Positions 1-8,586 of a DNA stretch of 64,000 nt are shown in pieces. Both the position numbers and the translations under genes were made by a program. The first letter of the stretch is position 1. Each line of letters opens with the position of its first letter. The notes under the pieces are model-generated. The model did no database searches. It saw only the letters and a list, made by a program, of their open reading frames with translations, and was not told the DNA's origin. The stretch is from Palsa-295 sp963785585 (lineage in GTDB: Bacteria; Acidobacteriota; Terriglobia; Acidiferrales; UBA7541), in NCBI GenBank assembly GCA_963785585.1, contig CAWAVW010000004.1, forward strand, positions 2,728,001-2,792,000, given 5' to 3'.

Positions 1-1018
1 CGTAACTCGGTTCCAGCGTGGCCGATGTGCAGGCCGACCCGCTCGAAACCGCGATGTCGTTGATACCCATCAGCAGCGATTCCCCTTCCACATACGCGAA
101 GCTGATGTTGATGTTGTGCGGCAAGCGGTGCGTCAACGAGCCGTTGATAAACGTTTCGTCGAGCCGCGACATAATCGATTCCTTCAAACGGTCGCGCAAT
201 TTGCTCAGCCGGACAGTTTCTTCCGCCATCTCCTGCTGGCAAAGCTCGCACGCTTTTCCGAGACCGACGATTCCCGGCACATTCAACGTGCCCGAGCGCA
301 TGCCGCGCTCGTGTCCGCCGCCGTCAATCTGCGACGCGAGCTGCACGCGAGGATTCTTGCGCCGCACATACAGGGCGCCCACGCCCTTCGGTCCGTACAG
401 CTTGTGCGCCGAAATCGACATCAAGTCAATGCCGTCTTTCTGCACGTCCACCGGAATTTTTCCTACGGCCTGCACCGCGTCCACATGAAAGAAAACGCCC
501 TTTTCCTTGGCAATCTTCCCGATCTCCGCGATCGGCTGCACCGTTCCGATTTCGTTGTTCGCGTACATGATCGAAATCAGGATCGTCTTCGGCGTAATCG
601 CCTTGCGCAACTCATCCAGATTGATCCGGCCGTCCTTCTCGACGGGCAGGTAGGTCACTTCGTAGCCAAACTTTTCCAGGCTCTTGCAAGTATCGAGCGT
701 TGCCTTGTGCTCGGTCACTTCCGTGATGATGTGGTTGCCCTTCTCGCGGTACATCTGCGCCACACCCTTGATCGCCAGGTTCGTCGATTCGGTCGCGCCG
801 CTGGTAAACACAATTTCCTTCGGCGTCGCGTTGATCAGGCGCGCGATCTGGCCGCGCGCATTTTCCACCGCTTCTTCTGCTTTCCAACCGTACTCATGAT
901 TGCGGCTTGCGGCGTTCCCGTAAATGTCCGTAAAGTACGGCTCCATCGCCGCGACCACCCGCGGATCGACTCGCGTGGTCGCGTGATTATCAAAGTAAAT
1001 CGGCAGCTTGATTGCCAT
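1..1018 (-). CDS. iscS: Cysteine desulfurase (IscS/NifS type), 3' end outside window
   Basis: Pyridoxal-phosphate enzyme that takes sulfur from L-cysteine, via a cysteine persulfide, for Fe-S cluster and other sulfur transfer; cytosolic. 339 codons are visible. Seen: an ATEST stretch after about residue 75, the PLP lysine in SAHKLYGPKG, and the catalytic cysteine loop SSGSACTS close to the window edge. That long loop is the group I (IscS/NifS) form, not the SufS form. Start is the ATG at 1018, with AGGAG 6 nt upstream. It lies 36 nt downstream of the Rrf2 regulator on the same strand, so it is probably co-transcribed and under the same Fe-S feedback. The C-terminus is cut by the window, and any scaffold gene (iscU) would lie further left. 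Confidence 0.95.
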   Translation of the reverse strand, partial: MAIKLPIYFDNHATTRVDPRVVAAMEPYFTDIYGNAASRNHEYGWKAEEAVENARGQIARLINATPKEIVFTSGATESTNLAIKGVAQMYREKGNHIITEVTEHKATLDTCKSLEKFGYEVTYLPVEKDGRINLDELRKAITPKTILISIMYANNEIGTVQPIAEIGKIAKEKGVFFHVDAVQAVGKIPVDVQKDGIDLMSISAHKLYGPKGVGALYVRRKNPRVQLASQIDGGGHERGMRSGTLNVPGIVGLGKACELCQQEMAEETVRLSKLRDRLKESIMSRLDETFINGSLTHRLPHNINISFAYVEGESLLMGINDIAVSSGSACTSATLEPSY

Positions 1019-1054
1019 TCTCGTCTCCTCGTTCTCGGCACGAATTTCTGTGCG

Positions 1055-1492
1055 TCAGACTCTCAGTTCGACCATCTCCGACGCCGGCGCTTCGTCCGTC
1101 ATCTGCGAAATCGTCACTTTCCCCAGGACTTCCAGGATGCTGTCGTTGACCCGACGCAACGGCTCTCGGATCGAGCATGTCGTCGTCACGTCGCACGCCC
1201 CGCGCGACGTCACACACGAAGTGATGAACAGCGGTCCCTCGATCGCTCGAATCACGTCCAGAGCGCTGATCGCGTTCGCCGGCTTTGCCAGCGTGTAGCC
1301 GCCGGTCGAGCCATGCCGCGCCGCCACCAAGCCGCCCTTCGCCAGTTTCTGCAGCACTTTGGCCATGAGCGGAGTGGACATCTTATAGATGTCCGCAATA
1401 TCCGACGCGCTGCACGACCCGTAGCCGTTGTGCATCGCCAAGTGCTTCAATGCGATCAGGCCGTAGTCCGCTTTTTTGGATAGCTTCATCAT
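1055..1492 (-). CDS. Rrf2-family Fe-S cluster transcriptional regulator (IscR-like)
   Basis: Winged-helix regulator of 145 aa. The N-terminus MKLSKKADYGLIALKHLA is the classical Rrf2 helix, followed by the HTH (SASDIADIYKMSTPLMAKVLQKL) and wing (GSTGGYTLAK). Three cysteines spaced C-x6-C-x5-C near residue 95 are the likely Fe-S ligands (E. coli IscR has C-x5-C-x5-C). The start is set by the promoter: TTGACA/TAGAAT at 1526-1554 places transcription near 1519, so a TTG at 1525 is excluded and translation starts at ATG 1492 or ATG 1489. It heads an operon with the cysteine desulfurase. Autoregulation by the operator at 1503-1519 is inferred. Confidence 0.92.
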   Translation of the reverse strand: MMKLSKKADYGLIALKHLAMHNGYGSCSASDIADIYKMSTPLMAKVLQKLAKGGLVAARHGSTGGYTLAKPANAISALDVIRAIEGPLFITSCVTSRGACDVTTTCSIREPLRRVNDSILEVLGKVTISQMTDEAPASEMVELRV

Positions 1493-1502
1493 AGATGCAT
1501 AT

Positions 1503-1519
1503 GCGACCGAACTAGTCGC
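1503..1519. promoter_or_regulatory. IscR type-1-like operator at the transcription start
   Basis: A 17-bp imperfect palindrome, GCGACCGAACTAGTCGC, with perfect 5-bp outer arms. It shares CGACC-N5-TAGTCG with the second site at 1599-1615. On the minus strand it reads CGACTAGTTCGGTCG, close to the known IscR type-1 core YGACTRWWWYAGTCR. It covers the predicted +1 region, a repressing position. Binding by the neighbouring Rrf2 protein is inferred. Confidence 0.6.
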
Positions 1520-1525
1520 ATTCAA

Positions 1526-1554
1526 ATTCTACGACCTCCCGGCGCCGGTGTCAA
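1526..1554 (-). promoter_or_regulatory. Sigma-70 type promoter of the Rrf2-iscS operon
   Basis: On the minus strand, TTGACA (1554-1549), a 17-nt spacer and TAGAAT (1531-1526): 6/6 and 5/6 matches to the consensus. The predicted transcription start is near 1519, giving a leader of about 27 nt before ATG 1492. Confidence 0.8.
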
Positions 1555-1598
1555 CAGACTTCGTTGCCTCAACCCCAGGCCCAGCAACATCTTACATA

Positions 1599-1615
1599 AC
1601 GACCATTTTAGTCGT
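1599..1615. promoter_or_regulatory. Second IscR type-1-like operator, upstream
   Basis: 17-bp palindrome ACGACCATTTTAGTCGT. The minus strand core CGACTAAAATGGTCG has one mismatch to the IscR type-1 core YGACTRWWWYAGTCR. Its centre is 96 bp from the centre of the promoter-proximal site and about 88 bp upstream of the predicted start. Confidence 0.6.
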
Positions 1616-1793
1616 ACTGGTCAATTCGAACGCACCGAACGGTATGATTTTACAGGTAAAGGGCGACTAAGGGAGTTCAAACGGGAATTGCTAACGATCT
1701 CCAGGACTTACGCCGTTTCTAGCCTTCCATCGTCCAGTCGCCACTAGCCCTTCCCTTCCAAAACGGCACGGACAGGCGTTGGCCTCGGCGCTC

Positions 1794-2711
1794 TTATCCT
1801 CGAGTTGGCTTCCACTTTTTTAGGAATGCTGTCACGTCCTCTGGCCCGATTCGAACCGTCGATTCGAACTCGCCTTGCTTCTGACTGTAGACCACCTTTC
1901 CATCCGGATCGAGAACGCACAGCGCCGGCACTCCTTTGTCGAGCGGCGTGTCGTATTTTGACGCGATATCGAGATTGTCTTTGCTTTCTTCGCCGATATT
2001 CACGTGGACCAATACATAATTCGCGCTCAGGATCGCCTCGTTTGCCTTCGAGTGAAGCGCCGCATTCAACACATGGCAGTCGATGCACCAGTTCCCGCCG
2101 AACATCAATATCACGCGCTTATGTTCACGCCCGGCCTTCACCAGTGCTTCGGCAATCTCAGCGGACGCCTGATCGGGCGGCGCATACAAATCCGTGTTGA
2201 ACTTTTCGGGCTCCGGCAGGCGCCGCTGCGGCGCCTGGGAGGGCTGCGTTCGCTGCGACTGCACGATTCTCCAAACTCCGCCTGGCTGCTGTTGCCACAC
2301 CTGTGCGCCGCCAATCACCGCATCGGTCGGAACGCTTTTGCCGATCGTAAATTCCGTCCGCAGCAGCAAGATGACGATTCCGGGCTGTGGTTTCCGGATT
2401 TCCATCACCTTTGGCTTAAAATTCGCCAGTCCCTGCTGCGCCAGGCCGCCCCAGAAATTGGGCTCTACCGTAGGATCGGACGTCTGCCCGGTCGGCAGGT
2501 TCGCCGTCGCCGGCGGATCGGTCGAATACATCGCCGCCAGCTCCTGAACATCGCCCGCGATCACCGCCGCCTTCCATTTTTCGAGTGGCGCGAAAGTGGA
2601 CGCGCTCGACGCCCCCGCCCCGCCGTGTTTCGCGGTCGTTTGCCCCCACGTCCCGGCCGGCGGCGTAATCAGCAGCGCCATCAGCAACACCAAAACGCCC
2701 GTCCTTTTCAT
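1794..2711 (-). CDS. Secreted thioredoxin-fold protein with NTF2/SnoaL-like N-terminal region
   Basis: 305 aa. The start at ATG 2711 has AGGAGA at good spacing. A signal peptide follows (MKRTGVLVLLMALLITPPAG), then a region resembling an NTF2/SnoaL-like fold (APLEKWKAAVIAGDVQELAAMY, ending VWRIVQSQ). From about residue 185 there is a thioredoxin-like domain with the redox pair WCIDC, in the context LMFGGNWCIDCHVL, similar to DsbD/DUF255-type C-terminal thioredoxins. It probably works outside the cytoplasm as a disulfide reductase or thiol-holding protein; its substrate is unknown. The long spacer between the two domains is low in conservation by eye. It is divergent from coaD. Confidence 0.75.
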   Translation of the reverse strand: MKRTGVLVLLMALLITPPAGTWGQTTAKHGGAGASSASTFAPLEKWKAAVIAGDVQELAAMYSTDPPATANLPTGQTSDPTVEPNFWGGLAQQGLANFKPKVMEIRKPQPGIVILLLRTEFTIGKSVPTDAVIGGAQVWQQQPGGVWRIVQSQRTQPSQAPQRRLPEPEKFNTDLYAPPDQASAEIAEALVKAGREHKRVILMFGGNWCIDCHVLNAALHSKANEAILSANYVLVHVNIGEESKDNLDIASKYDTPLDKGVPALCVLDPDGKVVYSQKQGEFESTVRIGPEDVTAFLKKWKPTRG

Positions 2712-2859
2712 CGTTTCTCCTGGCGGCAATCGCGCTACCAACGCTCGCTTAGCTATGGATGCTCCAAGCTTACCGCAGGATTGCGGCCTGTTACGATATG
2801 CTGCAGAGCCTTCGGCATGCCCCGCGCCAACCTGTAATTTTCAGCGTTTATGCTTTAGA

Positions 2860-3372
2860 ATGGCGTTGCAAATGCCGTCCGAAAACATCGCCAGCTCCGT
2901 CACCGCCATCTACCCGGGCTCGTTTGATCCCGTCACCAATGGACATTTGGACCTGATTCAGCGTGGCGCGATGATTTTCGACAAACTCATCGTCGCGGTT
3001 TCGCAAAACAGCGAAAAAGATCCGCTGTTTGCCGTGAAAGAACGCGTCGAAATGATTGAGGCCGTCACGTTCGAGCACAAAAATGTCGAAATTGACATCT
3101 TCGACGGGCTGCTCATGGATTACGCCCGCGCCAAAAACGCGCGCGTGATTCTTCGGGGCATTCGCGCCGTCTCCGATTACGAATACGAACTTCAGATGGC
3201 CATGATGAACCGCAAAATTGAGCCGGACATCGAAACGGTCTTCATGCTGCCGGCCGAGCAATACAGCCATCTCAGCTCGCGTTTGGTCCGCGAGCTGGCC
3301 CGCCTCAATGGGCCGCTCAAGGATTTCGTGCCGCAAAACGTGCAAGAGCGGCTGAAGAATAAATTTCACTAA
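2860..3372 (+). CDS. coaD: Pantetheine-phosphate adenylyltransferase
   Basis: Converts 4'-phosphopantetheine and ATP to dephospho-CoA, the fourth step of CoA synthesis; cytosolic hexamer. 170 aa from ATG 2860; ATG 2872 is an alternative and neither has a clear Shine-Dalgarno. Seen: the nucleotidyltransferase T/HxGH motif as YPGSFDPVTNGHLDLI, the RGIRAVSDYEYE segment, and the C-terminal ISSRLVRE-like motif as LSSRLVRELA. Length agrees with the family (about 160 aa). It is followed after 78 nt by the aminotransferase on the same strand. Confidence 0.95.
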   Translation: MALQMPSENIASSVTAIYPGSFDPVTNGHLDLIQRGAMIFDKLIVAVSQNSEKDPLFAVKERVEMIEAVTFEHKNVEIDIFDGLLMDYARAKNARVILRGIRAVSDYEYELQMAMMNRKIEPDIETVFMLPAEQYSHLSSRLVRELARLNGPLKDFVPQNVQERLKNKFH

Positions 3373-3450
3373 TCCCAAGGGAAGGATCGTTCGGCGCGCT
3401 CGAAACGCGAATCGGACGATGGCGATCCTCAAATCGTCAGGAAAATCGAA

Positions 3451-4662
3451 ATGGCCTCCGCAGAAAAGCTCGTCGCACCGGGAATTCGCATTGCCGACCG
3501 CCTGAATCGCATCAGCGTGTCGCCGACCATGGCGGTGCTCGCCGCCGCCGAAAAGCTGAAAGCCGAAGGCATCGATGTCGCTGACTTCGGCCCGGGCGAA
3601 CCGGACTTTCCGACGCCCGACCACATCAAGCGCGCCGCGATCAAAGCTCTCGACGAAAATCGCACCAAGTACACCGCCGCGGCGGGCATCATGCCGCTTC
3701 GACAGGCGATCTGCGATTGGCACACGCGCGAACTCGGCTCGTCCTACGCCCCCGCCGAATGCGTCGTCAACGTCGGCGGCAAGCACGCCATTTTTCAGAC
3801 CATCTGCGCGCTCATCAACGCCGGAGACGAAGTGGTGATCGGCGCCCCTTACTGGGTGAGCTATCCGGACATGGTGAAATACGCGGGCGGCGTACCGGTC
3901 TTTGCCGAATCGCGCGCCGAAGACGGCTTCGTGTTGCGCGCCGCTGATCTCGAAAAGCGGATCACCTCAAAAACGCGCATCGTGATCGTGAATTCGCCCA
4001 GCAATCCAACCGGCGCGGTCATCCCGGCCGACGAGTTTCAGCGCATTCTCGCCGTCTGTAAAAAGCACAACGTCTTCTTGCTTTCCGACGAGTGCTATTC
4101 GCACTTCACCTATGGCAACGCCAAACCTTACTCCATCGCCAGCGCCCCCGATTCGAAAGACACGCTCATCATCGCCGGCTCATTCTCAAAAACTTTCGCA
4201 ATGACGGGCTGGCGCCTTGGCTACATCCTCGGCCCCAAGCAACTCGTCGATGCCATCGCCAAGCTCCAAAGCCAGTCCACGTCGAATCCCACTTCGATCG
4301 TTCAATACGCCGGACTCGAAGCCATGCGCGGCTCGATGGAATCCGTGGGCGTGATGCTCGCGGAATATAATCGCCGTCGCGAACACATCGTCGCCGGGCT
4401 GCGCGCCATTCCCGGCGTCGAATGCAACATGCCACAGGGCGCGTTCTATGTTTTCCCCAACGTCTCCGCGCATTTACATGCATCGATGCCCGATAGCGGC
4501 GCCGTCGCCAAGCAGCTTCTCGAACGCGAGCATGTCGCGGTCACTCCCGGCGATGCCTTCGGCGCTCCGGGGCACCTCCGTCTTTCCTACGCCACTTCGA
4601 TGGACCGCATCGACGAAGGCCTCAAGCGCCTCGCGCGCTTTTTCGGGAATCGACCGGCGTGA
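3451..4662 (+). CDS. Class I/II PLP aminotransferase (aspartate aminotransferase-like)
   Basis: 403 aa, aminotransferase fold type I, subgroup I-gamma (Thermus AspAT-like). Seen: DFGPGEPDFPTP near the N-terminus, the substrate and PLP contacts NSPSNPTGAV and DECYSHFTYG, the PLP-binding lysine in SFSKTFAMTGWRLGY, and the C-terminal arginine in LRLSYATS that binds the alpha-carboxylate. It probably transfers amino groups between aspartate and 2-oxoglutarate; related enzymes act on prephenate or aromatic acids, and the sequence alone does not settle this. The stop overlaps the start of manA by 4 nt (GTGA), so the two are translationally coupled. Confidence 0.9.
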   Translation: MASAEKLVAPGIRIADRLNRISVSPTMAVLAAAEKLKAEGIDVADFGPGEPDFPTPDHIKRAAIKALDENRTKYTAAAGIMPLRQAICDWHTRELGSSYAPAECVVNVGGKHAIFQTICALINAGDEVVIGAPYWVSYPDMVKYAGGVPVFAESRAEDGFVLRAADLEKRITSKTRIVIVNSPSNPTGAVIPADEFQRILAVCKKHNVFLLSDECYSHFTYGNAKPYSIASAPDSKDTLIIAGSFSKTFAMTGWRLGYILGPKQLVDAIAKLQSQSTSNPTSIVQYAGLEAMRGSMESVGVMLAEYNRRREHIVAGLRAIPGVECNMPQGAFYVFPNVSAHLHASMPDSGAVAKQLLEREHVAVTPGDAFGAPGHLRLSYATSMDRIDEGLKRLARFFGNRPA

Positions 4663-5711
4663 ATCTGCGTCCGTCCAGGCTGGAGCCGGTTTTCAGCCCC
4701 CGCCCGTGGGGCGCTAAATCCCTCGCGCCTTACTTCCCGGAAAAATCCAATCTCGCCCAACCGCTCGGCGAAGCGTGGCTCACCGGAAGCGAATCACAAT
4801 TCGCCGACGGGCCATTCGCCGGAAAAACGCTGGGAGAAGTCTGGCCGGCGCTTTCCGCGGAATGGACCGGCACGCGAGTCCGGCACGATGGTGCGTTTCC
4901 TCTGCTCGTGAAATTTATTTTTGCCGAAGAAAAATTGTCGGTTCAAGTTCATCCCGACGACGCCTACGCGCAACAGCACGAACAAGCCGCGGGAGGCCGC
5001 GGCAAAACAGAAATGTGGTACGCCGTAAGCGCACGTCCGGGTGCCGAGGTTCTTTCCGGTTTGAAGCCGGGCGTCTCCCGCGAATCGTTCAAACGCGCGA
5101 TCGACGACGGCAGCGCCGAAGATTGCCTCGTCCACGTTCCCATGACTCGCGGCGATGCGATTTTTATTCCCGCCGGAACCGTTCACACCATCGGCGCAGG
5201 GCTTGTTCTCTGCGAGATCCAGCAACTTTCCGATATCACCTACCGCGTATTCGATTACAACCGCCGCGACGCACACGGCCACGCGCGTGAACTTCACATC
5301 GAGAAAGCTCTCGCGGTTTCGAAATTCGGCGAGCCATCGCCCGGAAAAATCTCGCCCGTGCAAATCCAGCAAGGGCCCATCAGCAAAACGTACCTCGCCG
5401 CGTGCCCGTATTTCGCCACCGAAAAATGGGACTTCGCGGGCGCGATCGCCCTCACGACCAGCGCCGAGCATTTCGAGCTGCTGATCATTCTGGATGGAGA
5501 CGGCACCATCGAGGCGTCCGGCGAACGAATTCCGTACGGACGCGCGCAAGTATTTTTGTTCCCCGGCGCTCTCGGCAATTTCTCCATCGCGCCATCGTCG
5601 CCCACGTCGCTGCTTCGCACCTACGTCCCCAACGATCTTGGGGAATTCACCGCGCCCCTCACTGCCGCGGGCATCGACTCTGCTACCATTGCGAAACTGG
5701 TGCATCCGTGA
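4659..5711 (+). CDS. manA: Mannose-6-phosphate isomerase, type I
   Basis: Zinc enzyme interconverting fructose-6-phosphate and mannose-6-phosphate, the entry to GDP-mannose. 350 aa, starting with GTG in a GTGA overlap with the aminotransferase. Seen: N-terminal RPWGAKSLAPYF, the metal ligands in VQVHPDD and GKTEMWY, and a further histidine in FIPAGTVHTIGAG, with the ITYRVFDYNRRD segment of the cupin core. It is followed by manC through another GTGA overlap, so aminotransferase-manA-manC form one coupled unit. Confidence 0.93.
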   Translation: MNLRPSRLEPVFSPRPWGAKSLAPYFPEKSNLAQPLGEAWLTGSESQFADGPFAGKTLGEVWPALSAEWTGTRVRHDGAFPLLVKFIFAEEKLSVQVHPDDAYAQQHEQAAGGRGKTEMWYAVSARPGAEVLSGLKPGVSRESFKRAIDDGSAEDCLVHVPMTRGDAIFIPAGTVHTIGAGLVLCEIQQLSDITYRVFDYNRRDAHGHARELHIEKALAVSKFGEPSPGKISPVQIQQGPISKTYLAACPYFATEKWDFAGAIALTTSAEHFELLIILDGDGTIEASGERIPYGRAQVFLFPGALGNFSIAPSSPTSLLRTYVPNDLGEFTAPLTAAGIDSATIAKLVHP

Positions 5712-6811
5712 AGAAATCTGTGCTCCCGCAGTGCGCCGTAATTCTCGCCGGAGGCCGCGGCACTCGTTTCTGGCCGCGTAGCCGCACGCGCACGCCCAAG
5801 CAACTCCTGAACATTGCAGGGCCACAGACCATGCTCCGGGATTCGGTCGCGCGCCTTGAGCCGCTTTTCTCGCCGCCGAATTTTTGGGCCGTCACCAACG
5901 TCGAGCAACTCGCCGGTGTTCGTCGCGAAATGCGCATCGCCTCGGCGCCCCACATCCTCGCCGAGCCCACCGGACGCAATACGGCCGCCGCGATCGGCCT
6001 CGCTGCCATTCATCTGCGCCACGAGCACGAAGACGCCGTGATGGCCGTGCTTTCCGCGGACAGTTACATCGCCCACGCCGCGAAATTCCGCAAAATCATT
6101 TCCGCCGCGCTCGCACTCGCCGCCGTGCCCGGCAACCTCGTCGTCATCGGCATCCCGCCCACGCGCCCGGAGACCGGATACGGCTACGTGGAGCTCGGGC
6201 CGATCTCCGCGCGCCCCCGCGGAATCGCCGCGCACGCCGTCAAACGCTTTGCCGAAAAGCCCGCGCTGGCCCTCGCCCGCCGCTACGTCGCCTCAAAGAA
6301 TTACCTGTGGAACGCCGGAATGTTTTTCTGGCGCGTTTCCACTTTTCTCGAAAATCTCGAAACGCATCTGCCGAAAACCCGCGCCGCGCTGGACGCGCTC
6401 GCGAAAACCATCGGCACACGCCGCTACGCTGCAGCGCTGAAATCGATCTACCCCACGCTCGAAAACATTTCCGTCGATTACGCCATCATGGAGCCCGCCA
6501 CGCGTGCCGCGCAAAATCACGTCTCCGTACTGGCTGCCGACGTCGGCTGGAGCGACATCGGCTCCTGGTCCGCCGTGTACGATCTGCTCAGGAAAACCCA
6601 CGGCTCCAATCTCGCTTCGGCCGACTGCTTTGCCCACGACGCCGAGGGCAACTATTTCTATTCCCAAAAATTCGTGGCCGCCATCGGCGTCCATAATCTC
6701 ATCCTCGTCGAAACCAACGACGCCATCCTGCTCTGCCCCCGCGACCGCGCCCAGGACGTCGGCAAAATTGTGAAATACCTGGAAGAACAAAAGCACTCCC
6801 ACCTCCTCTAG
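5708..6811 (+). CDS. manC: Mannose-1-phosphate guanylyltransferase
   Basis: Forms GDP-mannose from mannose-1-phosphate and GTP. 367 aa, single-domain form without a C-terminal isomerase domain. Seen: the nucleotide-binding signature ILAGGRGTRFWPRSR near the N-terminus with PKQLL, EPTGRNTAAAIGLAA, the YGYVE segment, FAEKP, and the NAGMFFW active-site motif, plus the VDYAIME and VGWSDIGSW motifs. Start is GTG 5708, chosen because it overlaps the manA stop (GTGA); longer in-frame starts would run far into manA. Product feeds glycan or exopolysaccharide synthesis. Confidence 0.93.
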   Translation: MKKSVLPQCAVILAGGRGTRFWPRSRTRTPKQLLNIAGPQTMLRDSVARLEPLFSPPNFWAVTNVEQLAGVRREMRIASAPHILAEPTGRNTAAAIGLAAIHLRHEHEDAVMAVLSADSYIAHAAKFRKIISAALALAAVPGNLVVIGIPPTRPETGYGYVELGPISARPRGIAAHAVKRFAEKPALALARRYVASKNYLWNAGMFFWRVSTFLENLETHLPKTRAALDALAKTIGTRRYAAALKSIYPTLENISVDYAIMEPATRAAQNHVSVLAADVGWSDIGSWSAVYDLLRKTHGSNLASADCFAHDAEGNYFYSQKFVAAIGVHNLILVETNDAILLCPRDRAQDVGKIVKYLEEQKHSHLL

Positions 6812-6945
6812 CGCACGCCTCGTGCTTCGCTTTTCTCCTCGATCTCTGTGCCCCTCTCCGTTCTGTGTGTTCCGTCTTTCGCCTTCGTATTTCGCCTTCG
6901 GATTTCAGTTTCGCTTTTCCGCTCCGCTCCCGCTCTCGCTTCGCA

Positions 6946-6951
6946 TATACT
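6946..6951 (+). promoter_or_regulatory. -10 element TATACT just before the phosphohexomutase
   Basis: TATACT ends 8 nt before ATG 6960, so transcription would begin at or within 1-2 nt of the start codon (leaderless mRNA). No good -35 hexamer is visible 16-18 nt upstream; the preceding 100 nt are C/T-rich. A similar spacing is seen before the M1-family peptidase gene at 50827. Confidence 0.35.
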
Positions 6952-6959
6952 ATTTCGCA

Positions 6960-8369
6960 ATGCCCTCTCTCAAATTCGGCACCGACGGCTGGCGCGCGGT
7001 CATCGCCCAGGACTTCACCTTCGACAACGTCCGCACCGTCTCCCACGCCATCTCGCGCTACGTCGTTCGCGCGGAAAAACCCGGCGCCGGAATTCTCGTC
7101 GGATTCGACACCCGCTTCGGCTCGAACCGTTTTGCGCGCGCCGCCGCCGAAGCCGTCGCCGCCACCGGCACTCCCGTGTGGCTCGCGGACGCGGCTGCAC
7201 CGACTCCCGCGCTCTCGCTGCTCGTAAAGATGCGCGGCGCTGCCGGAGGAATTCAAATCAGCGCCAGCCACAATCCGTTTCAATGGAATGGCATCAAGTA
7301 CAAAGCGAGCTACGGCAGCTCCGCCGGCCCGGCCATCGTCGCGCAAATTGAAAACGAACTCGCCAAAGTTCTCAGCGACGGCGTCCCGCCACTTCCTCCG
7401 CGCGCCGATCTCATCCAATCGCTCGACGTTCGCGCGCCGTACCTTGAGACTCTCGACGCTCTTGTCGATTGGCCCCGCATTCGCTCAGCAAAATTTAAAC
7501 TTCTCGTCGATCCCATGCACGGCGCCGGCAGCGGCCTGCTGAGCAAACTTTTCCTGCGCCACGAAATCGATTGTCACGAAATTCGCGCGAATCATGATCC
7601 GCTTTTCGGCGGTGTCAATCCCGAGCCGATCGAACCGCACATCGAACCCGCGCGCCGCGCGCTTCTTGCCGGAAAATTTGACGCCGCCTTCATACTCGAT
7701 GGCGACGCCGACCGCATCGGCGCCCTCGACCGCGACGGATCGTTCATCAACCCTCACCAGATTTTCGCCATCTTGCTCTGGCATCTCGCCGGTACACGCA
7801 ACCTGCCCGGCGAAGTGGTAAAGACTTTCTCGACCACCAAGCTCATCGACAAAATCGCCGGAAAGTTCGGCCGCAAAGTTTGGGAAACTCCCATCGGCTT
7901 CAAATACGTTTGCGATCGCATGCTCGAAAGCGACATCCTTCTCGGCGGTGAAGAAAGCGGCGGCATCGGCACCAAGCTCTACCTTCCCGAACGCGACGCT
8001 TCCGTCACAGCGCTCCTTCTCGCCGAAGTGATGGCCTGGCACGGCAAAACTCTCGGTCAACTCGTCGCCGAGCTTCACAGAGAATTCGGCGAGCACCATT
8101 ACAACCGCATCGACCTCGCCGTGCGCGAAGATCAAAAAGAAAAAGCCCTCCGCTATTTCGCCGATCCCGCGCTCACAAAGTTTCTCGACTGGCCCGTCAC
8201 CGCCCGCGAAAATCTCGACGGTATGAAAATTTTCCTCGGCAACATCGGCTGGGCCCTCATCCGCACCTCCGGCACGGAAAACATGCTCCGCCTCTACTCC
8301 GAAACCACCAACCCCGCCACCACCGCCCGCGTCCTCAACGAAATCTCCGCCGTCGTAAAATCCCTCTAA
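6960..8369 (+). CDS. Phosphoglucomutase/phosphomannomutase family enzyme
   Basis: Alpha-D-phosphohexomutase of 469 aa; next to manA and manC the likely reaction is mannose-6-phosphate to mannose-1-phosphate, completing the GDP-mannose route. All four family motifs are present: the phosphoserine loop ISASHNPFQWNGIKY near residue 100, the metal loop DGDADRIG near 245, the sugar-binding loop GEESGGIG near 340, and the phosphate-binding loop RTSGTENMLRLYSE near the C-terminus. The N-terminus KFGTDGWRA is typical. Start is ATG 6960, immediately after a -10-like box. Phosphoglucomutase activity as well is common in this family. Confidence 0.92.
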   Translation: MPSLKFGTDGWRAVIAQDFTFDNVRTVSHAISRYVVRAEKPGAGILVGFDTRFGSNRFARAAAEAVAATGTPVWLADAAAPTPALSLLVKMRGAAGGIQISASHNPFQWNGIKYKASYGSSAGPAIVAQIENELAKVLSDGVPPLPPRADLIQSLDVRAPYLETLDALVDWPRIRSAKFKLLVDPMHGAGSGLLSKLFLRHEIDCHEIRANHDPLFGGVNPEPIEPHIEPARRALLAGKFDAAFILDGDADRIGALDRDGSFINPHQIFAILLWHLAGTRNLPGEVVKTFSTTKLIDKIAGKFGRKVWETPIGFKYVCDRMLESDILLGGEESGGIGTKLYLPERDASVTALLLAEVMAWHGKTLGQLVAELHREFGEHHYNRIDLAVREDQKEKALRYFADPALTKFLDWPVTARENLDGMKIFLGNIGWALIRTSGTENMLRLYSETTNPATTARVLNEISAVVKSL

Positions 8370-8491
8370 GTTTTTCGACTCCGGTTCTCCACACTCCGCC
8401 CGCGCCGAGCAACTCTCTGTGCCCTCTATCCTGTTCCCCGGTGCCCGCTGCATTTCAATCCTTGGTCCCAGCCCATCGCCACTCATCACTC

Positions 8492-8519
8492 GTCACCAGC
8501 CACTAGTCACCAGCCACTG
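8492..8519. repeat. Two tandem 14-bp units in the intergenic space
   Basis: GTCACCAGCCACTA at 8492-8505 followed directly by GTCACCAGCCACTG at 8506-8519, flanked by further CACT/CACC-rich sequence (8477-8526). It lies between the phosphohexomutase and the PhzF gene. No function is visible. Confidence 0.7.
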
Positions 8520-8586
8520 GCCACTGTTACCCTAATCTCTCGGCATCACGTCGCCCCAATTCACGCATGCGAGGAACTCGCGAAAA

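Noticed and set aside
116..1483. 455-codon open frame on the + strand
   Set aside because: Antisense to the cysteine desulfurase and the Rrf2 regulator, both of which carry catalytic or ligand residues.
1493..1525. TTG start at 1525 for the Rrf2 regulator
   Set aside because: It lies upstream of the predicted transcription start; the GGGAGG before it is in the promoter spacer.
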